Origin: Bacteroidales bacterium | GTDB lineage: Bacteria > Bacteroidota > Bacteroidia > Bacteroidales > F082 | Length of the DNA: 64,000 nt | Reading direction: 5' to 3' | NCBI GenBank assembly: GCA_024400455.1 | Contig: JAKSMU010000004.1 | Location: 124,001 to 188,000, forward strand | Part shown: in pieces, positions 18,014 to 25,886 of the stretch | Layout: each line of letters starts with the position of its first letter | Numbering within the stretch: position 1 is the stretch's first letter | Notes under the pieces: generated by a model | What the model was told of the DNA's origin: nothing | What the model saw: only the letters and a program-made list of their open reading frames with translations | Database searches by the model: none | Program-made: the position numbers and the translations under genes

Positions 18014-20629
18014 TTATTCAACAACGATTTTCTTAGTGACGACTTTACCGCCAATCATATTGACGAAATACAAGCCTGCCGGCAGGTCGCTCATGTCGAT
18101 GGTGGCGGATTCCTTCATATTGAAACCTTTCACTTCAACGCCTTGAGCATTCAAGATATGCACGCTGATGCGGCCCATGGTGTAGTCTGTCAAGATGGTC
18201 ATGTTGCCCTTCACCGGGTTAGGCGTAATGCTGACCGTGAATGGGTCTTCATCGACATCAGGATATGCAGGAACATCCAGAAGGATATTGCTATTATTGC
18301 TGTAAGTCACGAATTTACCTGAGACTCTGAGAATCGGGTTGTCGGAATCCTGACAGTTCGGGCAGTTGTTCTGTCCAGTCACGCAATCAGGGAAGTTCGG
18401 GTGACATTCGTCGATGTAAGCCGGGTCGAATTCATACACCAAATCGCATGAACCGTTGGCGATGTAATCGTCAAGGCTGAAATCCCAAACCATGCCGAAA
18501 CTGCCTGGGCACCAGCCGCTTCTGTTATATGTCCAAGTGCCGTTTTGAGGCTGGCAGCCTGCCGGATTCGGATTGCAGGTTCTCCACAGATGTTGCGTGT
18601 AGACCGTTGCGCCATTGATATTGATATTGTGCGTGGCTTCATAGAATTCAGCGGCATTGCCTGTGTTGTAGTTGCCGTTGGTGCCGCTGCTCCAGTTGTG
18701 ACCAGTCGTAGTCAGTTTCAGACTGGCTTTCTGAACGCCTGGTGCAAATTCGACGGTGCGTGCCGGCACTGGGCATTGGTTGTCATAATCACCGAAATCA
18801 TAACCGCCAAACCATAATTCATTGATGTCCACGTATGGATAATCCGGCGTGCCTTTGGTGTACTCAAAAGTGGCGACAGGGTTGTAGCCATCGCCCGTCC
18901 AGGTCTGGCAATACAATTCAAATTCAACAAGACCCTGCAGCAAGGAAGTGAAATCCGTGACATCCAGATTGTCGTTACATTCCACGCCAAATGGAGTGAT
19001 ATAACGGTACAGTTCAACCCAATCGCCACGGTAGTTCTTCACACGGCAGTAACCCACACGGTCGTAAGGGTCGCAGTTGCCGTTCACACATTGATGGTCG
19101 TAGTGCAAGTTGATGGCATTGAAAGCATTGACGTGGGTCGGGAAGACATATTCGCCAAAGCTGTTCTGCACGCCAGGCTTAACAATCAAATCGCCATTGA
19201 AAGCGGTGACAGTCATGTTGTCATAATCAGTCGTCACTTCAAAAGTGTTGGAGACGGTCGTAACCTTGCCGCCCGACTGCTTGATGCTGGCAGTCATATT
19301 ATAGGTACCTGCTGCCGTCGGTTGCCAGGTCGTGTACCAATAACCGTTGGATGGTTTGTCGGGATAGTCAGTCTTCAAAATGAAGTCTTCGCCATCGATA
19401 GTGCATTTCACTTCCTCAAACTTGATGGCGTCGCCGTGGTCGATGTAGGCACTCAAAACCAGCATCACAGGATGGTTGAAGTCAGGCATATAGACCTTTG
19501 TGCCCTCGTAAGGACGGCGAATGGTGATTTCAGGTGCATAGTTTTCAGGGTCAACCACATAGAATGACTGTGTCACGGCTGGAGCGGCTTGCCATTGCGT
19601 GCCGTCGCCGTTCTGACTGGCGCGGACTTTCACAAGGCCTTCTTCGCCGGTCAAAGTGAGGATGTTGCCATCCAAGGTTGCAGGGCCTTCCACAATTTCA
19701 AATGTCACAGGCAGACCTGATGAAGCCGTGGCTTGAAGGGTGATTGGATCATTGTAAACCAACTGGTCGGAAATAGCGGCAAAGTCGATAAACTGGGCAG
19801 CCAATCCACCTGGGGTGTGGCGGACGGTGAAGTTGTCGAACCCGCCGTAACCGCTATTCAGCATGAAAATGCCGTTCCATGCAGCTGGGTCGAATTTGTC
19901 GCCGCTGCCTGGGGTGAGGCCGATAGGCAGACCTTGGCAACCTGGAACAGGTTCGAACTCGCCATTCGGCACATCACGCATCATGAATAAGGTGACAGCA
20001 CCTGCGCCATCGTTGGCATCCAAGTCGATGGAAATCTTCCAGCGATACCATTTCTGATGAGGTTCAAAATCGAAATCGAAAGCCATCGTGTTGTTTGGCA
20101 GGATGATGCCGTTCATGAAACCGTCAGGATTTTCTTCGTTGATGCCGGTGGTCAGCATGTAAATGCCGCCGTCAGGACTTGTGCCGTTCGGATTTGGGCG
20201 GATAGGCTCGTAGTTGCCGAGGATTGGAGGCAGCACCACGCCGTCGCCATCGCCATCGAAACCGATGCCAAAGAAGTCGCCCCACCATTCGCGCCACATG
20301 TCACATTCAACCTCGATGACACCGCCAGTTGAAAAATCGAAGCCGTAATCACTGAGGCTGTGCGTGGCAATGTCGCCATAGCTTGTGCCGGAGCAGACCG
20401 AGAAAACGCCAATGGTTTCGTCGGGCGTCATCATGCCGCGAGGTCCTAAGAAGCCAGTGTAAAGCGGCTTGCCGCCATTACCTGCGCTGTGCGGACGAGC
20501 CACCCAGCCTTGCTGACCGTTGATGTTGGCTTCTTCAGTAAAATCGTTGAAATCGATGTGTACCGTAGTCTGGCCAAACGACCAAACCACCGACAACATC
20601 AGCATTAGAATGAGAGATAATCTTTTCAT
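18014..20629 (-). CDS. Peptide-N-glycosidase F-like secreted protein with T9SS sorting domain
   Basis: The 871-aa protein has a signal peptide (~1-20) and a jelly-roll/LamG-like region (~21-275). A beta-sandwich or Ig-like part follows (~280-465), then a two-domain PNGase F-like module (~470-780) and a type A T9SS domain (~797-871, ITPNPVKGNM ... KIVVE). PNGase F cleaves N-glycans from glycoprotein asparagine. From recalled PNGase F sequence, its D60 region (WDRYANV) aligns with YDRVGYCRV (D523). E206 (GCAEW) aligns with NAAEF (E661). E118 (YTETW) aligns with YCQTW, so Gln575 replaces Glu. The RTCNPNP and SGWCPG segments also match. Promoter and terminator flank it as a single-gene unit. Confidence 0.82.
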   Translation of the reverse strand: MKRLSLILMLMLSVVWSFGQTTVHIDFNDFTEEANINGQQGWVARPHSAGNGGKPLYTGFLGPRGMMTPDETIGVFSVCSGTSYGDIATHSLSDYGFDFSTGGVIEVECDMWREWWGDFFGIGFDGDGDGVVLPPILGNYEPIRPNPNGTSPDGGIYMLTTGINEENPDGFMNGIILPNNTMAFDFDFEPHQKWYRWKISIDLDANDGAGAVTLFMMRDVPNGEFEPVPGCQGLPIGLTPGSGDKFDPAAWNGIFMLNSGYGGFDNFTVRHTPGGLAAQFIDFAAISDQLVYNDPITLQATASSGLPVTFEIVEGPATLDGNILTLTGEEGLVKVRASQNGDGTQWQAAPAVTQSFYVVDPENYAPEITIRRPYEGTKVYMPDFNHPVMLVLSAYIDHGDAIKFEEVKCTIDGEDFILKTDYPDKPSNGYWYTTWQPTAAGTYNMTASIKQSGGKVTTVSNTFEVTTDYDNMTVTAFNGDLIVKPGVQNSFGEYVFPTHVNAFNAINLHYDHQCVNGNCDPYDRVGYCRVKNYRGDWVELYRYITPFGVECNDNLDVTDFTSLLQGLVEFELYCQTWTGDGYNPVATFEYTKGTPDYPYVDINELWFGGYDFGDYDNQCPVPARTVEFAPGVQKASLKLTTTGHNWSSGTNGNYNTGNAAEFYEATHNININGATVYTQHLWRTCNPNPAGCQPQNGTWTYNRSGWCPGSFGMVWDFSLDDYIANGSCDLVYEFDPAYIDECHPNFPDCVTGQNNCPNCQDSDNPILRVSGKFVTYSNNSNILLDVPAYPDVDEDPFTVSITPNPVKGNMTILTDYTMGRISVHILNAQGVEVKGFNMKESATIDMSDLPAGLYFVNMIGGKVVTKKIVVE

Positions 20630-20662
20630 AGGTATAGATTTTAATTGATTGTTTTAATAGCG

Positions 20663-20670
20663 CAAAATTA
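20663..20670 (-). promoter_or_regulatory. -7 promoter element (TAATTTTG) for the PNGase F-like gene
   Basis: TAATTTTG on the minus strand lies 33 nt upstream of the start codon. Confidence 0.55.
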
Positions 20671-20761
20671 TGAAAATATGAAACAACTTATTTCCGATTT
20701 TATTTTCTATGTTGTTTTTGCACAATCGCCAGACATTGAAACGGCTTCCGCTTTAGCAATG

Positions 20762-21604
20762 TTAGCGAATTGTAAACGATGCCATGATCGGATAATGGTC
20801 GGAGATGAAAGGTTTGCCATAATCGCCGTTCAAGGTACGGAAATCCGTGATTTCTGCATTCTTGTAGAAGATATGATCGATGATAGGATTGCCATCGTAA
20901 GGCTTGCCGAAATAATTGAAAGATGCTTCCCATTGCTCGGCGGGCAGCAAGGCGCGGCTGTCGCTCATCACGGTTTTCAACGGGTCGAAAATTGGTGAAC
21001 TGACGTCGCTGTTGAAATCGCCTGAAAGGAAAACCGGAGTGTTTTCGTCCTTTACGATTTCTTTTATCCTATTTACAATCAACAATATGGACTGCTCTCT
21101 TGCTACTTGTCCGACATGATCAAGATGTGTGTTGAAGGCATAGAAAGTCTTTTCGGTTGCGATGTCTTTCAGCTTTGCCCAAGTGACGATGCGGAAACAA
21201 GCGGCATCCCAACCCATTGTGGGTTCATCGGGCGTTTCGGAAAGCCAGAAGTCGCCCGAATCGAGCAGTTCATACAAATCATTGCGATAGTACAAAGCCA
21301 TGAATTCACCCTCCTCCTTGCCATCGTCGCGGCCTACGCCGACACGGCTGAACTGTGGGCAACATTCATCGATGTAAGCCAATTGTTCGGGATAAGCTTC
21401 CTGTAATCCGAAAATGGTAGGCTGTTCGTTTTCAAGCATTTGTTTGGTAGCGGATTTGCGCAAATCCCATGCGTAATCGCCATCATTGGCACGGCTGTTG
21501 CGGATGTTGTAGGAAATGTAACGGACTGTTGCTTCTTTCTCGCCGCAGGCGGTCATCATGGAAAGCAGAACGATTGAGAAAAGGAAAAGAATGTGTTTTT
21601 TCAT
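20762..21604 (-). CDS. Endonuclease/exonuclease/phosphatase family lipoprotein
   Basis: The 280-aa protein carries the metal-dependent EEP fold motifs in order: YNIRNSRAND near the N-terminus, IFGLQEA (metal-binding Glu), FNTHLDH, LSGDFNSD, IDHIFYKN and the final ISDHYPI. The N-terminus MKKHILFLFSIVLLSMMTAC ends in a lipobox with the Cys at residue 20, so it should be a membrane-anchored lipoprotein facing the periplasm or surface. Such proteins cleave phosphodiesters (nucleic acid, phospholipid or sugar phosphates); the substrate here is unknown. The ATG at 21604 is chosen because it gives the lipoprotein signal directly downstream of the promoter. Confidence 0.88.
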   Translation of the reverse strand: MKKHILFLFSIVLLSMMTACGEKEATVRYISYNIRNSRANDGDYAWDLRKSATKQMLENEQPTIFGLQEAYPEQLAYIDECCPQFSRVGVGRDDGKEEGEFMALYYRNDLYELLDSGDFWLSETPDEPTMGWDAACFRIVTWAKLKDIATEKTFYAFNTHLDHVGQVAREQSILLIVNRIKEIVKDENTPVFLSGDFNSDVSSPIFDPLKTVMSDSRALLPAEQWEASFNYFGKPYDGNPIIDHIFYKNAEITDFRTLNGDYGKPFISDHYPIMASFTIR

Positions 21605-21627
21605 TGCAATTGAAATTTTGAACACTG

Positions 21628-21635
21628 CAAAGGTA
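21628..21635 (-). promoter_or_regulatory. -7 promoter element (TACCTTTG) for the EEP lipoprotein gene
   Basis: TACCTTTG on the minus strand lies 23 nt upstream of the ATG at 21604. Confidence 0.65.
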
Positions 21636-21699
21636 GTTTTTTTGAACATAAATCTATCATAATTGCCTGTCATTTTTTCTGTCGTATCAAATAATTGCC

Positions 21700-21707
21700 T
21701 ATTTTTG
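21700..21707 (+). promoter_or_regulatory. -7 promoter element (TATTTTTG) for the peptidase island
   Basis: TATTTTTG lies 35 nt upstream of the first C10 peptidase start. No other matching element was noticed before the next genes at 24544, 25887 and 28678, so it may drive a four-gene transcript. Confidence 0.6.
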
Positions 21708-21742
21708 AAACCTCAATGAAAAACATCTAAAATTCAATCTAT

Positions 21743-24535
21743 ATGAGAAGACATTTGCTACTTTTTCTCAGCCTGCTGTTTGGCTTCCAAATGGCAATTG
21801 CCAAGCCTGTCGACATCAGTCAGGCACAAAAGCTCGGACAGAAATTTGTCCATGCGAATTTTGCCAAGACACGACAGAACAACGATTTAAAACTTGTTTA
21901 CACAGGCATTTCGTCACGCAACGAAGTCTGTTTTTATGTTTTCAATGTCGGCCAGACAGGCTTCGTCATCATTTCCGCTGACGACTGCTACCGTCCTATT
22001 GTCGGCTATTCAGACGAAGGCGTTTTCGAGACAGAAAACATGTCGCCCGAATTGAAGTATTATTTGGACAATATCGCTGAAGGCCGCAGTCAGGTCCGCA
22101 AGAACATTCAAAGTCCTGAAGTTGCTGCAGAATGGCAGCTGTTTGCCGAGACGGGCAGACTGCTTTCGTTCAACAAAGGCAAAACCGCGACTTACCTTGT
22201 GCAGACTAAATGGAACCAGGATTCGCCTTATAATAAATTCTGTCCGCTTGCATCCGGTGGTTCCGGCGGTCGCGCCTATGCTGGTTGCGTGGCTACCGCC
22301 ATGTCGCAAGTCATGAAATACTGGAACTATCCTGAACATGGCATGGGAAGCCACACCTACATTTATGGTCACGATACGCTTTCGGCAAATTTCGGTGAAG
22401 CTACATACGAATTCGACAAAATGAAACCTTCCATTGGCCTTATGTCGCCTGACGAAGATGTCTTCCCGATTGCATGGTTCATGTACCATTGCGGCGTTGC
22501 CGTCGACATGATGTATTCAGCATCGGGCAGCGGCGCCTATTCGGAGGATGTGCCCGATGTCATTCTGAAAAATTTCGGCTACACCAACAAGGCACGCCTT
22601 CGCAAACGCGATGCCTATTCATTGGAAGAATGGCAGAACATGCTGAAAGACAGCTTCGACCAAGGCTGGCCAGTTTATTATTCAGGTTCAAGTGATGACG
22701 GCGGTCACGCTTTCGTGTGCGACGGTTACAACGATGCCGACTTGTTCCATTACAACTTTGGTTGGAGCGGCAGCAGCGATGGCTGGTATGTCATCGACGA
22801 GATTGATTTCAACAGAGGCGCTGACGCAATTTTCAACTATGTCCCTGCCAATGTCTTTGAAAACACGGCAAAAGCCGTCTCCAATTTCACTGCCGTTGCT
22901 AATGGCGACGATGGTTTTTCCGCCACTTTATCATGGATCAACCCAAGCCTTACTATCGGAGGCAACACGATTGAAAGTTTGGAAAAAATTGTCATCGTAA
23001 GAGATGACGAAATCGTAAAAGAGATTGAAAATCCGACACCAGGAGCCGCCATGACATACGTCGACGAAGCCGGCGTCCCGATGATGGTCAATTATACCAT
23101 TTACGTTGTCAATAATGGCACAAACGGCAAGAAAGCCTACGCCAACAGTGTCAATCTCGGCCCGACTTGCCCATGGACTATCACCACAACCGAAAACTGG
23201 AACGACGGATGCCTTTCTGTTTATAACAACGCCGGACTGCTTCTCGCAAACATCAGTTCGGACCGTAGCGAAAGCACCGATTACGAAGTAGAAATGTCGC
23301 AAGGTCTGGTCAGATTTGTCTGGACTGCACCTGCCGACTCCGTCAATTTGACATTCAACATAAAAGATTCTGAAAACAGAACCATATTTGCTTTTGAAGG
23401 CGCCTCAACAAAGATGCCAAACGGCATTTTCTTCATCGCCAACAACTCATGCAGTTTCTCGACCGATGTCTATGAAGCTCCTAAAGACCTAACCGCAGAA
23501 ACCGTTGACACCGACATCGTTTTGAATTGGACTGGCATCGATAATCCTGGTTATGGCTACAACATCTATCGCGATGATTATCTCTATAGCATGGTCGCCA
23601 ACGGCACCACTTTCACCGACCGCAACGCAGGCCTTGAAAACCATTGCTATCACATCACGGCTTTCACTGCTGATGGCGAATCGGATGCCTCAAACGAAGC
23701 CTGCGCCAACGCTGAAACAGGATGTGCTGCACCGAAAGATTTCCATGCCGAAGTGCTTGACAACGGCAAGACCAAACTCATTTGGGCAACACCCGAAACC
23801 GACAACTTATCAGGTTATATCGTCTATAGAAAAGCATTTGGGGAAGACTATGCAAAAATAAAACTAGTCGGACCAAATTCGAATTCCTACAACGACAACG
23901 CGATATTGCCAACCGGAACATTCTATTACTACCAGATTAAAGCCTACTATCAGGAATCGGCTACCGAATCGGCTCCGGCCATGAATGCCGAAGACCCGAA
24001 ACTGAATTATGTTGTCGTCAACAAGACTGCTATTCCGACCCACCTGACCGGAACATTACAAGAAAATAACGAAATGCTCCTTGAATGGGATCCTGCATAT
24101 AACGCTGATTCATACAACGTCTACCTTAATGAGAATCCGATTGCACAAGAAATTACCGACAATTTCTTCTCAGCAACTATGAATGGAGAGACGACAGCTT
24201 ATTCATTCTACGTCACATTCTACGTCACAGGCATTAAGAATGGCGTGGAATCAAGTGCATCAAACAAAGTCCATTACGGCAGTGTGAACGTCAGCGAAAA
24301 CAGCAGCATCGATTTGCAAATCTATCCGAATCCAACTGACGGCAAGATTTTCGTTGAAGCCAACGGCTTGATTTCGGTCACAGTTTATGACATCTTAGGT
24401 CAGGAAATCATGCAGCAATCCGATGCCTCAGGCAATGCCGTCACACTGAATCTGTCAGGCTTGCAAAGCGGCGTTTATTTCATCAAGGCAAACACCGCCA
24501 CAGGAAACTCAATTCAAAAAATCATCCTTAACTAA
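21743..24535 (+). CDS. C10 family (streptopain-like) cysteine peptidase with T9SS sorting domain, copy 1
   Basis: The 930-aa secreted protein has a signal peptide (~1-20) and an inhibitory prodomain (~21-145, with GFVIISADD and PIVGYSDEGVF as in SpeB/InpA propeptides). The C10 catalytic domain (~150-360) has catalytic Cys182 in GCVATAMSQVMKYW and His322 in DDGGHAFVCDGY. Three FnIII-like stretches follow, and a type A T9SS domain (~855-930: IYPNPTDGKIF, VYDILGQEI, LQSGVYFIKA). C10 peptidases in related genera (interpain, PrtT, Bfp) cleave host proteins and activate by removing the prodomain. It shares its layout with the copy at 25887-28655, and only 8 nt separate it from the repeat-protein gene. 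Confidence 0.93.
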   Translation: MRRHLLLFLSLLFGFQMAIAKPVDISQAQKLGQKFVHANFAKTRQNNDLKLVYTGISSRNEVCFYVFNVGQTGFVIISADDCYRPIVGYSDEGVFETENMSPELKYYLDNIAEGRSQVRKNIQSPEVAAEWQLFAETGRLLSFNKGKTATYLVQTKWNQDSPYNKFCPLASGGSGGRAYAGCVATAMSQVMKYWNYPEHGMGSHTYIYGHDTLSANFGEATYEFDKMKPSIGLMSPDEDVFPIAWFMYHCGVAVDMMYSASGSGAYSEDVPDVILKNFGYTNKARLRKRDAYSLEEWQNMLKDSFDQGWPVYYSGSSDDGGHAFVCDGYNDADLFHYNFGWSGSSDGWYVIDEIDFNRGADAIFNYVPANVFENTAKAVSNFTAVANGDDGFSATLSWINPSLTIGGNTIESLEKIVIVRDDEIVKEIENPTPGAAMTYVDEAGVPMMVNYTIYVVNNGTNGKKAYANSVNLGPTCPWTITTTENWNDGCLSVYNNAGLLLANISSDRSESTDYEVEMSQGLVRFVWTAPADSVNLTFNIKDSENRTIFAFEGASTKMPNGIFFIANNSCSFSTDVYEAPKDLTAETVDTDIVLNWTGIDNPGYGYNIYRDDYLYSMVANGTTFTDRNAGLENHCYHITAFTADGESDASNEACANAETGCAAPKDFHAEVLDNGKTKLIWATPETDNLSGYIVYRKAFGEDYAKIKLVGPNSNSYNDNAILPTGTFYYYQIKAYYQESATESAPAMNAEDPKLNYVVVNKTAIPTHLTGTLQENNEMLLEWDPAYNADSYNVYLNENPIAQEITDNFFSATMNGETTAYSFYVTFYVTGIKNGVESSASNKVHYGSVNVSENSSIDLQIYPNPTDGKIFVEANGLISVTVYDILGQEIMQQSDASGNAVTLNLSGLQSGVYFIKANTATGNSIQKIILN

Positions 24536-24543
24536 GCATCACC

Positions 24544-25878
24544 ATGAAAAAACTGATATTCACTACATTATTGATTTGCTTCGCCTTCTCGGCAACGGCA
24601 CAGCACAGAAGAATGCCAAAGTATTTCCGCAACACTTCTGAAAGACGGCATTATGAAGCCAGAAGGCCAGGCCGTTTCGTAAACCAGAACACCGATTTCC
24701 GTTTCGCCACAGATTTTGACGCTCGCCTCGACAGTGTCGTCGGCACCAACGATTTCGACTGGACAAAGTGGAAAAACATCTACACTTACAACGAAAACGG
24801 CCAATGGGCAACCGAGACAACCTACGAGTTCCGTGACAATGTTTGGGTCCCGACCGAAAAAGGCGAGTTCGCTTATAATGACTTTGGAAAAACCATCCAG
24901 GAACTTTATTTCAAACATAATGAAGGCGAATGGAACCAGTATTACAAGGTTGAAACCTATTACAACGCCGACAATCAAATAGATTCCATTGTCAATTCCA
25001 ATTGGAATGAAGGCGCTTGGGTTGGTGCTTCGAAAAGCGAATACACCTATTTAAATGGTCTCGTCTCCCTTCTGATGTCTTACAGAAACACTGACGGCGC
25101 ATGGACAGAAAGCAGCAAGTACGAATACACCTACAATAATGAAAACCAACTGGTTTTCCGTCTTTATTCCACCATCCGCAATGGCAACTGGCGCGAATCT
25201 TCAAGAGACACATTGTGCTACGAAAACGGTTTGCTCAGTTCATTTGCTGAACAAATCAGAAGCATGGGTTGGAGCGGCAGCACTTGGAGAGATTCATACC
25301 GCTACGAATACACCTACGGCAACGGCCTTTTGTCAAACGAGACCTACTATTCCACAGGCATGGGCGGCAGCGCCATGAGTCTCAAAAGCAAGTCCGATTA
25401 TACCTATGATGCCGCAGGCGACCTGACCTGCAAAACAACCAGCATTTTCAACGAAACCGACTGGATTGTCCGCGACGAGTACAAAAACACCTTCGACCCT
25501 CAGCATCAAGCCAATGCGATGATGGGTGCCGAAGCCTTGTGGCAAAACTTCACCTATTTCCAGAATGTCTTGGGCGAAAAAATGCCAATCCACGACCGCT
25601 GGCTGTCATCAAACATCATTTCGACAAGCGCCGACACGCAATTTGACATCTATTATTCCGATATGGCTGGCGTCACGGAAAACCAGCAGGATGCCAACAT
25701 CACCGTTTCGGAGAACCAAGTCACAATTGCAACTGAAAAACCTGCCGACATTGTTGTTTATGATGTCTTAGGCCACATGATTGCGCAGAAACACGATGAT
25801 AATTATACAATTATTTTAAAATCAGGTTTATATCTCGTTAAGATAGGTAATAAAGTCTCAAAAGTTGTTGTCAAATAA
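24544..25878 (+). CDS. Secreted tyrosine-rich repeat protein placed between two C10 peptidases
   Basis: The 444-aa protein has a signal peptide (MKKLIFTTLLICFAFSATAQ). Residues ~65-330 hold about six to seven imperfect repeats of roughly 38-40 aa, each with a YxYxxNGL-type turn and a following W-rich strand (EYTYNNENQL, EYTYGNGLL, DYTYDAAGDL). They resemble the YD/RHS-like or DUF3836-like repeats of Bacteroidota surface proteins. The end (VVYDVLGHMI ... SGLYLVKIGNKVSKVVVK) looks like the last two-thirds of a T9SS domain without the usual YPNP start. It sits 8 nt from genes on both sides and is surely co-transcribed with the peptidases. A role as inhibitor, anchor or substrate is only a possibility. 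Confidence 0.75.
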   Translation: MKKLIFTTLLICFAFSATAQHRRMPKYFRNTSERRHYEARRPGRFVNQNTDFRFATDFDARLDSVVGTNDFDWTKWKNIYTYNENGQWATETTYEFRDNVWVPTEKGEFAYNDFGKTIQELYFKHNEGEWNQYYKVETYYNADNQIDSIVNSNWNEGAWVGASKSEYTYLNGLVSLLMSYRNTDGAWTESSKYEYTYNNENQLVFRLYSTIRNGNWRESSRDTLCYENGLLSSFAEQIRSMGWSGSTWRDSYRYEYTYGNGLLSNETYYSTGMGGSAMSLKSKSDYTYDAAGDLTCKTTSIFNETDWIVRDEYKNTFDPQHQANAMMGAEALWQNFTYFQNVLGEKMPIHDRWLSSNIISTSADTQFDIYYSDMAGVTENQQDANITVSENQVTIATEKPADIVVYDVLGHMIAQKHDDNYTIILKSGLYLVKIGNKVSKVVVK

Positions 25879-25886
25879 TCATTTTT

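Noticed and set aside
20645..20998. Open frame of 117 codons starting in the gap upstream of the EEP lipoprotein stop
   Set aside because: Most of it is antisense to the EEP gene, and the part in the gap has no motif; treated as chance.
24544..25878. RHS/toxin protein suspected from the YxYxxNG repeats
   Set aside because: There is no RHS core, no toxin C-terminal domain and no immunity gene; the repeats are short and the protein ends in a T9SS-like tail.
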